A DNA stretch of 64,000 nt. Origin: Acanthornis magna. Its lineage: Eukaryota; Chordata; Aves; Passeriformes; Acanthizidae. The stretch lies in NCBI GenBank assembly GCA_036785705.1, contig JAWUZG010000001.1, positions 5,580,001 to 5,644,000 of the forward strand, given 5' to 3'. Positions 40,083-53,100 of this stretch are shown piece after piece. Numbering within the stretch: the first letter of the stretch is position 1; each line of letters starts with the position of its first letter. The notes beneath the pieces are model-generated. The model saw only the letters and a program-made list of their open reading frames with translations. It had not been told where the DNA came from and did no database searches. Made by a program: the position numbers and the translations under genes.

Positions 40083-40762
40083 GAATCAAGTTATTGGCTT
40101 TGTCTTACTAAATTATTTGAATGGCTTTTTTTCAGTGTTTCAGTCCAGGAAATAAAAGACATAAAAATCAAGTCATACAAATAAATAACTTCTCTCTTTC
40201 TTCTGTTGTACCATCATATGATTTCCATCAGTTATATGTTATATAAATATCAAGATGTTAAAGCTTTGATCAGGTGTCTCTTTGCATTTGATGTCTATCA
40301 AATATGTTTGGGCCGTTCTGAATTAATACTGTGGGGCAAGAAAATTATAAACCTTGAATTTGGATCAAAATATTATTTCTGTAGGACTAACTCTTCCCTT
40401 ATCTCAAGAAGCCACCCTTCTCATTTTCCATTCTTGTTGAAAACTTAGGAATAGGACTGAGATATCAGTATTGGAATTACCCCAGTTCCATTTGAAAATA
40501 TTTAAATATTTCTTTCATTACTGTATGGACTTGGGTATTTAGCTGCCATTGAGATTCAAAGAAAGTTAAAGAATCTGCTGTTGAAAATAGAGTGTTAATG
40601 AGAAATTTGAGTTAGTTTCATTTCTTTTTAAAAAGTCTCCATTCAGCATTAATTCTTTGTTGCTGCTCAAATCTTCTAAAGAAGGGACATTGAGAGTATG
40701 GTTTGCATCTTATTGCAGAAGTCTGTTTTTTCATAGATCTGTTTTATTTACATTTTCTTCAG
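40083..40762. other. Proposed intron, second part
   Basis: Single-copy AT-rich DNA between the CR1 and the next proposed exon. A 42-nt open segment at 40232-40273 with moderate splice sites would fit the phase as an optional exon, but it is too short to support. Confidence 0.4.
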
Positions 40763-40881
40763 GTGGGCTCTGTTCCTGGTGTGGTCTACTGCTGCTGAAA
40801 CTTGGGATTTTCTCTTCTGTGTACTCAGAAATATTATTAAGGGAGAACTGTGTAAAGTCAAGCAGCTGCAAAGCAGAATAG
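40763..40881 (+). CDS. Internal coding exon, unidentified plus-strand gene
   Basis: The acceptor is excellent (gttttatttacattttcttcag). In phase 2 the 119 nt encode WALFLVWSTAAETWDFLFCV followed by LRNIIKGELCKVKQLQSRI, ending in phase 1 at AATAG|gttgtc, a moderate donor. The same frame stays open a little past the donor. A second frame is also open but gives a Ser/Cys/Leu-rich product less like a protein. The first half is Trp- and Phe-rich and hydrophobic, broken by polar residues, so a buried helix is more likely than a membrane span. The second half is a basic amphipathic helix. The leftover G joins AA of the next exon to give Glu. The family is not recognised. Confidence 0.6.
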
Positions 40882-43800
40882 GTTGTCTTTACAACTTTGA
40901 TTGGGTCCCTGTTTTGCATAGGCAGTGTTACAGTCTTTAATCACATGGTTACCTGCTATTTTTCCATATAACTCTGAGCAGAGATCTTTCATTAAAAACT
41001 GCACTGTAACTATTTTTGCTTCATTATCTTCACTTCTCACTACCAAAGGCACTCAGCTTTTTCCAGGGATTCATGTATGATAGTTATTTCTGTCACTTTT
41101 TAATGCTTCACAAACATTAACTTTCTTTGAGAATCTTTGAGTCAAGAAAATGATGTTTTGCATATGTTTTAGATCAGAAGGGTGAGGATGGAGAGATTAA
41201 AGGTCAAAAAATTTGCTAACATATAATGAACAATTTGAGATGTACATGGCCTAATTTTCCCAAATATATGACAGCAAGGAATTAAAAAATTTAAATCCCC
41301 TCAATTTACATTGCAATTTTGAAGCTTAGTACCTCTTCAAATCCTACTCCCTGGTCTTATGAAGTTCTTTCAGCAAATGGAGAATATGGTGCTAGTGAGT
41401 GCCAGCTGCAAGTCTGAGGTGAAGCATTCACTTACACATACCTTTGTGGCAGAAGGAAAGATGCAATTGTAGGGGTGGTATCCAGCTCCCTTTTTCTCTC
41501 TGGCTGCTCTTTCTTTGTATATGTGAGTGGATTCATAATTTACTGGAGTTAAGGAAACTCCTTGCCTAGAGTAAATGTATTAAAAACTGCCTACGTGATG
41601 AGAAGAATTTTCAGACTCTTCCTGGAGAATCATATGAATACAGTATATTACTTTGTTTAGACAGATAAATAGTTACTATTTGTGGTGTTGAAAGCAGATC
41701 TGAGAAATTAATTTTGCCCATAGGAGTGAAAGCTGTGAATAAGAGGCAGAAGAGAAAAAGCAGAGAAGGTGCTGAACTGCTAAACCCCTCGTGTCCTGCA
41801 TGAGTTCATAGCACAGCCTGAAACACCCCCTAAGCACCTGTTCCCTGGTGCATGGCGAGATTACCTGGGAGCCTAATTTCTTATTTATTGTCATTCCATA
41901 AAAGGTCTGTGACTCCAGGTCACAGAGGTTCCTGTAAATTCAGACTGCAGGTATGTTTTTCTTCAGATAGAAACAGGTTTTTTTCCTTGCCAATTCTCTT
42001 CCTTCTATTTTAGCAGAAGAGGTGGTTATGACAGAATAACTTAGGGTGAAGGTCATCTTTTCCAAACCCCTACTCAAGGCAGGGTTAAGATCCCAGTTTA
42101 AAGAAGTCACCCAGGCCCTCATTCAGCAGAATTCTGACTATCTCCAAAGGCGAAGATTCCATAGATCTTTTGGCCAGTTTGTACCATATACTGTCTTCAC
42201 AGATGAATCAAAATAGTATCTTTTTTAAGAATGAAATGCCTTGGTTTTTACACACACTGATTTCAATTGCAGATTAAATGTATTCAACTATTTACAGTAA
42301 TGAAAATTTAGTAAATCAGAGATGATTTCCTTTTTCTAAGTTGTTTTCAGGGCAAAGGGAAAAAGAGTCCCTCTCAAAGTATTAAAAAAAATTTAAAATC
42401 CTGGCCCTCTTTGTTTTAAGCTTCTAGCACAGCCTTGAATAAAAGTGTAGTGAATGTTTTTAAACCCCCAAGACAGTGAGCTAAGGTTTTTAAAGGATTA
42501 AGTTTGAGTAGAGGCTGGCGCTATGAAGGAATGTCATCCAGATGCTTTGTTTCATATTCACTGCATGCAGACCCCTTCTTTGGTGCATCAGATTTGAAAG
42601 GTTAACCACATAGGTCTGAAAATGTTATTTTTTTCTTCTTTTTTAAGTATTGTTGGTCATAACTTGACATGGAAAGCCTTGGTGAAAGCATTTGTGAAAA
42701 TAAACTCATTTAGAAAAAGGTTTTTGTTTTCAACATGTGCTTTTATAAGCATATATATTTATGCATCATATTTCCCAAGTAGGTATCCCCAAAACTTATC
42801 TTGGCAGCTTGTTTCCCTTACTTGTTTATATCTCATGCTTTCATTTATTTCTTAGATCATGAAGTCCTCATACTCTGTCCAGGTTGTCCTCATGTCCAAT
42901 TATAGGTACTTGTTCATTAATAGCTTGTAGTTGCTATTTATATTTAGATGCCATTTCTCTCAAATAAGGTTCTAGAAAATTATTGCTACTCCCTGCATAC
43001 TTAGTGCATTAAAAGTTAATAGAGCTGTGCAAAAGAACTTTGCTTAAGGATTAATCACATCTGTGACCCAGGGGATAAGGGATCCTCACCTGTCAATAAG
43101 GCTTATTACTACTTATAACAGCTGAGCCAGAGTGTTTAAGTACCTTCCTCTGAAAATGACTTTTACTTGGTGGGAGATGAAATGAGGGTTTTTCTGGCCA
43201 GCAAAGTTATATTTTACAATGAAGATTGCATAGAGAATGGTAATTTTCTTATTCTTTACACCTGTTAAATCACATTTTATGCAAAAGTAAAGTAGAATCT
43301 CCTGTAAAGCCATTTTTCAGCATGAACTACTGCTGTCATTGCAACTGTAGTACTGCAGGATGATGAATGGGACAGGGAATTGATTCATGTAGCTGTGACT
43401 GGGAGGGAACACAGCCCTGTGGTCCACAAACCAATTTTTCTATGGAAGTGTCATCCATTCTAGAGCTGTAGGTTCAGTTCACTGCATAAATCAGAGACTC
43501 CTTGTATCATTTTCCCTCAACTCCCTTTCCATTTTGAACTACAGGCCACTGTAAAATCCCTTCAGCTTTCAAGGGTACTTTCTTTCTTCCCCATTTCCAT
43601 ACATTTTCTCTCTTCTTTAATAGGTCAGAGTTGCCTTTTCACCCTTGCGTTGGGACATGACTTAATTTCCACCTGGAAGAGGGCTCTGGGAGCACTTGGG
43701 AACTCCTCAATGCTCCATACGATCCATCCACACCCCTGTCTCCCCTGCCTGCTTCCTTGCAGAAGCACCAGGAGCTGCTGCTGGGACATCCCTTGGCCTG

Positions 43801-46639
43801 GATGCAGCTGGGATGACAAAGGCAGAGTGACACCCAAACCCACAGTGGCAGGGAGAGAACACCTCCCTTGCAGCCCCCAGCTTTAACCTGTCTCTGAGAC
43901 ATGAGGTTTTGATGTTGCCATCATTTGCAGTTTGTTTAGGGAGGATTCAGCATATGGATTAATGGCCTTAATAGAGGTGCTGTGCATTAGGATGCAAAAT
44001 CACAGTGGCAGCTGCAGCACCTGGTACTGCTAACCAGTCTAAAAACCTTTCTATTTTCTTGTTATAATTTTTGTCTGCTTTTCTCCAAAATTAAAATGTA
44101 ACATTAAAGAAATGCTAGTTTAAATGTGAGCCATTGTTTCTCTTAGTGTTCTCTCAATAGACATCTTTTATTCTTCATGTTAAAACTGCTGGATGTTCTG
44201 CACTCACAGGTTAGCAGTGCAGTAACCTTTGAAAAACCTTTAGACTGACATTGTTTAACTTGGTCTTTCTCCTCAAACAATGAAAAAAATACACATTAAT
44301 GCTCTCAAAGGAGGTTATTTATTATTTCAGTGGTGTAAATGAGGGCAGGATTTGGCCCACAAGCAATAAAAGAGGAGTAGAGCATGTAATCCTTCACGCC
44401 ATCGCGAGGAAAACTCTGTCCAGCAACAGTAAATTATCTGAAATTCTTTCAGGATATATGAATGAGTCCATAGTCAGAGAAAGCTTGTGAGGTTTAAAGC
44501 ATAAAAATGACAACTATAAATAAAGGTGAAAACCCCTCATTCCCACTGAAATGAAAAAACATAACATTCCCGAGGCACTGGTGTCTTTGGAAAATGCATT
44601 GCCTGGCTGACTAGAGGAAAGGGAGGGAGGAAAGGAAACCCATCATCCTGCTTAGGGCTTTGTCTTCCCTAAGTTTAATGCTCTTGCATAAAAGGACAGT
44701 TTTCTCTGGGAAGATCCATCCTGTAAGGATGGGAGTTTATTGAGTTTGTAAAACCTTCAATCAACAAATATATGCATATGTATTTTAACAACTAGGTTTA
44801 CCCAAAGTATTTAATAAATGGGCAAAATACGGAGAATATCCCTATCCTTTACTCTGTAGGGTGCCAGGTAGGAACGAAGAACAGTAAGCATTTTCATAGC
44901 AGTGAGGGGATGTATATAGTTTATCCTGGGAGTGTTAAGCTTTCTAGAAAAGTACCTTCTGTACTCTGGACATTTTCCACTCCTTAATAGCCTAGTTGCT
45001 TTTATGTTAGCATTACTCCCCTTCATTGACATAGGAATGCCCATTGTAGATAATGTGATAAAACAACTTCTCAAAGTATGTATCTTGGAAAGGAAAAATC
45101 TGCAATTCCTGTTTTGATCTGGCGTATTCCAAAAGCTTTGGCACCACTGCAGCAACAATTTAGAGGATGGAATCAAAACCCATAAACACTGTGTAAACAA
45201 TTCCATAATCTCAACATGCAGACTAATGCTGTGCTGAGTTTAAATACATTATGATGCTATGGATATGCCACTTCTTGCCATCCCATTATGCCAGAATGAA
45301 ATTCTAACTTTGCAACAAACTATATTTGAGCTCAGGTTAATCACAAGAAAGAATTTTGTCAGTGATTTCTCATTGTTACTGTAACAGAAGTCACATGTTA
45401 GTTTTTAAATCAAACCAATCAGTCCCAAAAAAAAAGAAGCTTAAAACCACGAAAGAGTGAGATTTGTGTAGATGGACAATAATCAGAGACAGATTCCCAG
45501 TGAAACTGAGTCTGTCTATCTCATTTGGTCACAGATGGTCTAAGCTAAGTCTCTGTAGTCACTCTGCAATCGTTTGCAGGGATCTGTGGTCAGCACCTCA
45601 TGGAAATGGGCAACTTGCTTGATTTAAAACTCTGAACCATAGATGTTCACATGCCAGGCCAGCACAACTTTTGACTCCTTACAAAACCACTGACTATGGT
45701 CCACTGAGTCTCTGACGGCCCGCAATGAGAGCTGCTGAGGTGTAGGTCAGATGTGAAGGCGCTAATGAAATGACACAGCAGGTTCACATTAGTCCAGTCC
45801 CTATTTCAGCATACATAATTTTTCAACTATTTGTCATGTACTTTCTCTCAATATAGAAGCTGTATAAAATTGTGTTGCTTCCCACTAAAATATCCTTGTC
45901 TCTTTGTATACATTACTTTTACCATAACATAAACATAAACATATGTATGCACACATCAGAGAAGACATTTTAGATGTAAGACGTAATGTTATTCTATAAG
46001 AATGTTTGTAAAAATGAGTAGAACTGTGTTTGTATTCAGAGTTTAGTCTTGAACAATAGAGTGACCATAACAAGAATAAACTCATTTATTCAGATTTGGG
46101 ATTTTTTCTTTCCTCTTCTTAACTGATCATTGTACAAATATGATTCAAGAGTAGAAAACAGCAGGAAATATTAATTGCTGTTTGTTTGCCACCTCAAAAT
46201 TTTACTTCAGGTGTCTCTTTTTTTTTTTGTTTTTTCTTTTGTTCTATTCCACAAGATAAAACTCTCTTCTATACTGGGAAAGCCCATATTTTGAAAAGTA
46301 GAAAATGAATTTAAATGTCAGCTTGAACATATTGATTAAAAGATACTGGATGAAAATTAGTGACAGTTTCATGCAGTGTGAGTACATTTTTATATTCATT
46401 ATCTTTTGATTTAGACTTCAAGAAAATGCTGGAAGGCACTATTAGTGTACAGACATGCTGATTTTGTGATCTTTTCAGAAAACAAGTATAACACAGAGAA
46501 GCAGTATATGATACACCAGCTATAAGTAATGCACTTTTAATTACATGTTATTATTCTAGAAGGTCTTCTAAACAGAGAGGATCCCTGTGGGATTTTTATC
46601 ACTGTTTTGGACATCTCACTTGGTTCTTTTTCTTTACAG
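40882..46639. other. Proposed intron of about 5.8 kb
   Basis: AT-rich, with a GC-richer patch at about 43624-43886. There is a 131-codon minus-strand ORF at 44811-45206 and a possible alternative 3' terminal exon at 44331-44490 with AATAAA at 44519-44524. None of these fits the main chain. Confidence 0.45.
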
Positions 46640-46697
46640 AAAGGCATTGGGCTGAGAATTCCAAGTGGCAGTGGGTTTTCCTCAGCTGCATTACTGA
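46640..46697 (+). CDS. Short internal coding exon, unidentified plus-strand gene
   Basis: This 58-nt exon has near-ideal borders: acceptor tggttctttttctttacag and donor ACTGA|gtgagt. In phase 1 it encodes RHWAENSKWQWVFLSCIT and ends in phase 2. The joint with 40763-40881 creates Glu, giving the continuous basic helix QLQSRIERHWAENSKWQW. The joint with 49565 creates another Glu. Another frame is open (KGIGLRIPSGSGFSSAALL), but it would not match the neighbours' phases. The phase match on both sides, together with the strong borders, is the main support. The family is not recognised. Confidence 0.6.
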
Positions 46698-49564
46698 GTG
46701 AGTAGTTTTATACAACAGTCTTTGTAATGAGTGCATGTAATTCAAATACAATTTTCACCACCATATCCCACTGAGATTACTGTTTAGCTAGTGCACTTGA
46801 TATTCTTTAAATACTGAAATTTCTGGAGAAATCTCTTTAGCCAGTGCAAATCAAAACTATCAGTGACCATATTGTAAATGCTTCTCTTAAAACTGAGTCC
46901 AAGATAACAACATGATGCAGTGAAATTGCTGTAATGCTGAAGTCCTTTTTTATATTTATCAAAGATGACCTTCCTGATTGAATTTTTTTGGATACTATTT
47001 TAAGCAAAAACATATGTTGGCCAAGTTATTAGCTTATGACAGTGAATTTCTTATTAAAACATACCTACTTTTTGTCTCATTCAATATAAAAACGCTGGCT
47101 AAAACGATGAAGGTCATGGGCTTGAGTATTAGAACAACCTTTAATTTTGTATGCCTCTTAGTATATTTTATAATATAAATACAAAATAAATACAATAAAC
47201 AATTTCTAATCTCAATATTATGCCAAGAATAATTTTGCCAACTATTTGCTAGAGAGAGAAAAACTATTACAAAGTTATTACTTAAAGAAAATGGTAAAAA
47301 TTTCAAAAGATAAGTTTCAATGATGTGAAAAAAATCTGTAAAAGTTACTTTGTAAAATTCTCTGTGATGGGGAAAAATATAATAATATAATGAAAATAAT
47401 ATATATATATGTCTAGAAATACACCTGTAAATATATATAAAATATAATAATAGGATGTATTTTTGTCTCTTAGCTGGAGACAATTGCTGTGTTGAAAAAT
47501 TTGTAAATTATTTAGGGAAGAGGCTGAAGAAAGAAAATACTGTCTTCAGTTTGTAGACATAGCACAAGGAAAAATAAAAACGGAGTGCAAGATTTCCAGG
47601 TGCATACACAGAAGACAAGATAGGAAATCAATAGGGAGCTGCATTTATCCAGGTAATTTGTCAAACCCCATGTGACCTTTCAGTGACAGTATATCTATAA
47701 ATGAAAGCAATTTGTTTAACTTCCTACAGAAATCTATGTTAGAGGTAAGGACCTTGTTCCAGCTACCAGAATGTGATGTTGGTGCCTTCCTGGGACAAGT
47801 ACACACTGTGCTGGCATATTTCCACAGAAAAATGGTTTCTCTGCTATGAACACTCCAGTTTACAATGAAGGTTAAGTTTTGTAGATGGATAAAAGTCAAA
47901 ACAGTCCATAAGCGTATTAATCATGGAATCAAACCTTCAAATAGTGCTCCTTGTGCGCATGCAGGGAATGAACCTGCCCCCATACGAATTTCTTGTGGGT
48001 ATTGGCTGATAATATGATATCTCTGGTCTCACATGCTATGATTAGACAGGCTTTCCTCCTTAAGCACTTTAACTTCAGAAGCTTAGTGCATTATCTGCAA
48101 AAGCTATTTTGAAATAGATCTAATTTAAAAGGATAGGTTTTAGGAAGGAAATAGGAAGGAGGTGTCTTCACGAGGAGGTCTGAATCCTTGCCTTCAGAGC
48201 CAAGCATTAACTTATTTTTTCAAATACATCATTGTTCTTGAAGACCCTATATCAAATAAAGAGTTTTCCACCCTCTGCTGCCGAAGTTTATGGCTCAAAA
48301 GAAACCATCCCCAGGCTGTAACACAGTCCATATGGCTGGCTGTTTGAAGTGTGCTTAGTGCTCCATTAGGGATTCTCGATTTGTACTTCTCAATCTGATT
48401 TCGATAAGACACAGGTTTCCTTTAGTGGCCTGACCTGGTGCAAACACATAATAGATTAATTCTATAATAAATTATGGTGGCAGTAAAGCTTTCTGGACCA
48501 TTTTGCCTTTTAAGTAACAATTTTTTTTATGTACTCTTATAAAGCTGAACCAATGTTTCATTTGTAGCTCACTTTATGTATATACAGAACTACTTGAAGC
48601 TTGGGAATGTAATTTTGTGCTGGGTGCATTACCTCTGAGTGTATTGCATTTTATTGTGTTTCTGGAGCTACTGACATGTTGAGGAATACTAAGAGCTTTA
48701 TGAAACAACATTATGCCTAGAAATGTGTTGAAATGCTTTTCAGGAAGCTCCAGCTGGTTTCTATCTTAACAGTGGCATAACTACGCTATTTCTATATGCA
48801 AAACTGCATTTTCATACAGTCCATTGTTATCTTCTACTTTTATGTATTGTTTTTACATGATACTGTTATTTTCAACCACCAAGTTTATTTTAGATTTATT
48901 ATATATTTAGCACTTTACATATTTCTGCTGCCATTTCTAAATTCCCTGGTACAGAAATAGTAAATTATGTTATTTTAGGCATTGCTGGTAGTCAGAGTTG
49001 AGGACCCCAGTGTGCCTGATGTCCTGTAAACCCAAAGCCAAGACCTTACAGATGAAAAGCAAAAGATGAGAGATGTGAGTGAAAAAACAATGAAGTGAAA
49101 AAAATAAATGACACCAAATCCCTTAACAAGGGTGGCAGCCCACTGAGAATTGAGTATAATTTGAGAATAATTTGCATTTTTAAAGGACAGTATTAAGGAA
49201 AGCAGTGCAGGAGCCTTCTAGTTATTTCTGGGGAAGGCTCCTAGAGATAAGGAACAGCATGAGAGAAAAGCACTGTGGTGCTTTTCAGTATCCTGCCAAG
49301 GAGTGACAAAGGGTGCTAATCTGTCAGCTTTTATCACCCTTCCTTTTCAGGCTCATAAGCTCCCTGATACCTCTCCCCTTATAGACACCCAGATCCACCT
49401 CCTTACTTTAGCTCAGGCCTTCTCACGATTAATTAGGATGCTCTGGTAGGAAAGGAAGAGATTGGGAAGGCTATGCAAGCAACTAAAGGGTGACTCTTAA
49501 CCAGAAGTAACACACATTTACAACAATGCACAAAGTTTTGGTGTTTTTTTCCTGTTTCTTTTAG
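46698..49564. other. Proposed last intron
   Basis: AT-rich, with an alternating TA stretch near 47395-47410 and a 149-codon AT-driven minus-strand ORF at 47034-47483. The ORF's Ile/Phe/Tyr/Leu-rich product is what such base composition gives by chance. No gene is supported. Confidence 0.5.
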
Positions 49565-49646
49565 GTCACGTTCCCTGGAAGACACACCTGTGAAGGTACT
49601 GCGTGATAAGGCCATTCCACAAAACCTCAAACAGCGCCAGCCATGA
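49565..49646 (+). CDS. Terminal coding exon, C-terminus of the unidentified plus-strand gene
   Basis: A very strong acceptor (gtgtttttttcctgtttcttttag) precedes a phase-2 reading of 26 codons. It starts SRSLEDTPVKVLRDKAIPQN, then LKQRQP, and ends at TGA 49644-49646. The incoming G completes a Glu codon with GA from 46640-46697. The peptide is polar and basic, a plausible unstructured C-terminal tail. The local sequence contains CpGs and balanced codons, unlike its flanks. An internal GTGAAG|gtactg could act as a donor, but the open frame continues to the stop and an AATAAA lies downstream, so I read it as the last coding exon. The family is not recognised. Confidence 0.6.
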
Positions 49647-50130
49647 AGACAAACCTCCCACTGTCCCATTCAGTGCTCTTGGTAGCAAGAAAATGTTGAG
49701 ATGACCATCTATTGTTCCATCAGCTGTCTGCCAAGATTCATCTGCACACATCATCAGAGAGATTCATCCATACTTCATATTCATGGAAGGATGCAGGAAG
49801 AGGAAAAAGCATGGAATGAATGAAGGGGAGAAGGGAACGTTGTAGGTTCGGTGGAAGGACACAGAAAATGTGGATGTAGGGGAAGCTGAGATGGAACCTG
49901 AAGAAAAAGGGGATTGATCTCAACTACAGGCAGAGAGTTTCAGGTGCACAAGGTATGAAACTTTAGGCTCCCTGTAAGCAAGGAGGAAACAGTGAATAAG
50001 GATAAGAAAGAAAAGATGTATAAATAAGAAAAAAGAAGGAAAGAAAATAGACAGGATATTAAAATAAAAAAATTAATGAAAAAAATATTATATAGAATAA
50101 TACAGGAATAAAACCTACCAGAGCACAAGG
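49647..50130 (+). other. Probable 3' UTR with poly(A) signal
   Basis: After the TGA the sequence is A- and G-rich. It carries AATAAA at 50063-50068 and, more likely as the end of the transcript, at 50107-50112. The exact cleavage site cannot be seen. Confidence 0.4.
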
Positions 50131-53100
50131 ATGCAGAATTAATTGGAAAAGACTGATGCCACATACTAAATATTTTAGTTTACTTACAATGAGCACAAAA
50201 GAGAGAGGTTTTTCTGAAAAACACGTAAGCTTTTCATTATTAAAGAGTACCAAGTATATAACTTACCATTTTCCAATGAAAATTCATGAAGAGAAGCAAA
50301 ATGATGCTACATTAAAGACAATTAGCATTTTAAATTAATTTAACCTTAATACCAAGATCAAGTTAATCTCTTAATAATCAGATGAAATTATCTTTTTCCC
50401 ACATGGAAATGCTTTTTGTGTATTGCCCAATGGCTTTCAGAAAACTTTGACTTTTCTTATTAAATAACATGTTTCTTTCTTATTTGATCTTTAAAAAAAT
50501 CCTCAGTTATCATTACAAACGTAAGGACACTGGCTGGCAGTAATAGGGAAGGATTTTTGTAAATCACTTAGTAAACCCGTGCAGGTAAAGGAAGACTGAG
50601 AACGTTCATTGCCAAATCTTCATCTTACAAAATGTCATTTCATGCATGAGCAATCACAATGAACCCATGGTATTTATCCCAGTACAAAGATTTGTGCAGA
50701 GGTAAAAAAAAAATGCTTGCATAACTCTTTTAAAATTTCCAGTGTGTAAAAAAATCCCCAAAATCAAACCCAGAAAGTGCTACTCTACACATCATCTCCA
50801 ACATAGATTAATATTATTATTACTTGCACTGATTAGATTAAATTGATTTACTTTTCAAAGTAATTAAATATATATTTATAGTACTAAATAGATAAAACTG
50901 CATAGATACTTTTCCCAAGTTTCATGCACTTAGGCACACTTTGCCAATTAATTCTGAACTTCAACAGAGCTGTCTGATGATTCAGCATCTACTGTGGAAA
51001 ATTACTTTTCATCATCCAGGTTCTCAGCTTTGTTCATAGCCACTCTCTGAGATGACTTTGCCTTGTGCCTGGAAAGTCATCAAGTGAAAGAAAAGAATAA
51101 TCCCTTAAACAGGATACTGAAAAATAGAAATTCTTTCATTATTTTGATTTTTGAGTGTCAGATATTGAAATGGGCAAAGCTTATAAGTACTTTCAAAAAT
51201 CTAATTTCCTTTTCTTGAAACTATGAGATCAAGGAAACACAGTAAGAAACTTTTAACTAAAATAAAGATCCATTCAAGTATGTGGGGTAGTTAAACACTA
51301 TACTAGCTAAGTATTTTTACCACTGGAAACAGTCAAAATTATCATTACAATGGACTTCCTGACATGGCACATTAGACAGGGGAATTTGTGAAATAGTTCT
51401 CACCTCCTACATACTAGATAATTATTTCTGTATATTGAAGACATCACAGCCTGATTCAATCCCACCTAAAATGAGCAGCTAGTAAAGATATAAAATAGGA
51501 CATTAGTAATTCAGGGTCTCCATGGGGAAGGAGTGACTGTCTCCACCTGAGGTCCTGGGGCAGATTAGGCGGATATCTCAAAGCTTCTCACCTTTGACCA
51601 CGTATATCAGACAGAGCCTAAAATTGTTGCCATAATTCCAGACCAGCTTCATCTACAAGTACGGAAGAAATCATGTTTTGCACATTTGTGCTACTATGTT
51701 TGTTTTCTTCTTTTCACCCTTATGAGGATAGATTTGACTTTGCAAAAAAATTGCACATTTCAGTTCAAAGAGGTCCTAAACTGAACACCCCTTTCAGTTC
51801 ATATATGTTGTCAAAACTAAAGTGTTGATTTTCTCCTTGTTTCAGTTTGACTTCACAAATGCACATTAAGTGAATGAAACCTTCTACTGGTAAATTATTT
51901 CCCCTAAGGGATTCCACATAATAATTGCAATGATCAGCCTGGGGTGTTTAACTTTTTAGCATAAAACCTTGGGTATCTAAATCTTCCCAGGTGATGTCAT
52001 AATGGTTCCTTCTGTCTTTTAGTATGTGTGTCAGCACTTGATTTTTGCATTTGTTCCAGAATTTCCTTCCTTCCCCATAAAGAAGTAAGATAGAGTATCT
52101 GCAGTTGAATAATTTTGATTATCTCAATATCAGAAGATGCCTCAGAGAATGCATCTGCAAGCTAAAACATTTTTAAGATACTTTATTCTCTGAAGCTTTT
52201 TTATTTGGAACTGATTTTAATACACAACCAATTCTTCCTGGGTGACAAGATATCTACGGGACCTTTGTAGGGAAAAGCCTTCTGATTGGAACCACCATCT
52301 GTGACTGCTTCTTCCCCTGGGAACAATAGAGGAAACTCACCTAACAGGCAAATTTTGAACCATAACTCTCATTATGGATCAGGCTTAAAGATTGTGCTTA
52401 TCTCTCAGTTGGCTGCAGACCAGCTCAGGAATAGATTCACTAATCAGAAATAGTATGTGTCTTAGAAAGCCAAAGTCATTACAGCGAACTTTGCTGAGTC
52501 TACAGCTGGGGAGAGCAATGTCACACAGGACAGAGCATCTTCAGGCTGCTGACTGAGTAAATGGGTACAGAAAATGACTGCATATTCTCTGAGTTTCCTT
52601 GGATAAGGAAACTAAAATTAGTCATTGTGCCTGCATGATTATTCATATTTGTTATTATGTTTCTAGATAATTTGCTGGTAATTACAATTTTAAACAGAAT
52701 AAATATGTCTGTTTTTAATGTCCTGGTTTATAAATCTTTATGGGTTTTTAAAAGCAGGATTATTTAAAGCAGTTTCCATTAAAAAAGAAGGTGAATGTGA
52801 GTGATTTGAGGAGGGGGGAAATGGGGGGTGGAATTCCCAGGTACTCATAAACATAGTCTCAGGTTCTTAAAATTCTTTTGTAATCAACACAAACCATATC
52901 CATCCAGTTGCCCTGAGCTGTGTTGGAATGTGAAGCTTTTCTGAACTCATTGCTATAATATTATCATTGTATTAATTGGCAAAACTTTTGGTCTGTTTTA
53001 TATCAAAGTTGAGACCAGCAGAAATTCTGAAGGCCTTTAAGAGTGTTATAGGGGGCAGAGTTTATTCTAATCTGCTTTGGTTCTTCTTTCTTAAACTGCA

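Noticed and set aside
40232..40273. 42-nt phase 2-to-2 segment (YMLYKYQDVKALIR) that could be a cassette exon
   Set aside because: It fits by phase, but it is short and its splice sites are moderate, so the evidence is no better than chance.
43624..43886. Open frame after a superb acceptor (cattttctctcttctttaatag) through a GC-richer patch
   Set aside because: Long openness is explained by high GC, the product is Pro/Cys-rich and unlike the rest of the gene, and no donor follows. Better exons fit the same phase at 46640.
44796..44867. 72-nt segment with good splice sites, open in two frames
   Set aside because: The nearest downstream open segment would leave an intron of only about 50 bp, and the area overlaps a 131-codon antisense ORF. 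More likely a remnant insert.
47034..47483. 149-codon minus-strand ORF, the longest in the window
   Set aside because: Ile/Phe/Tyr/Leu/Ser-dominated product from very AT-rich DNA with no motif or splice context. It is an artefact of composition.
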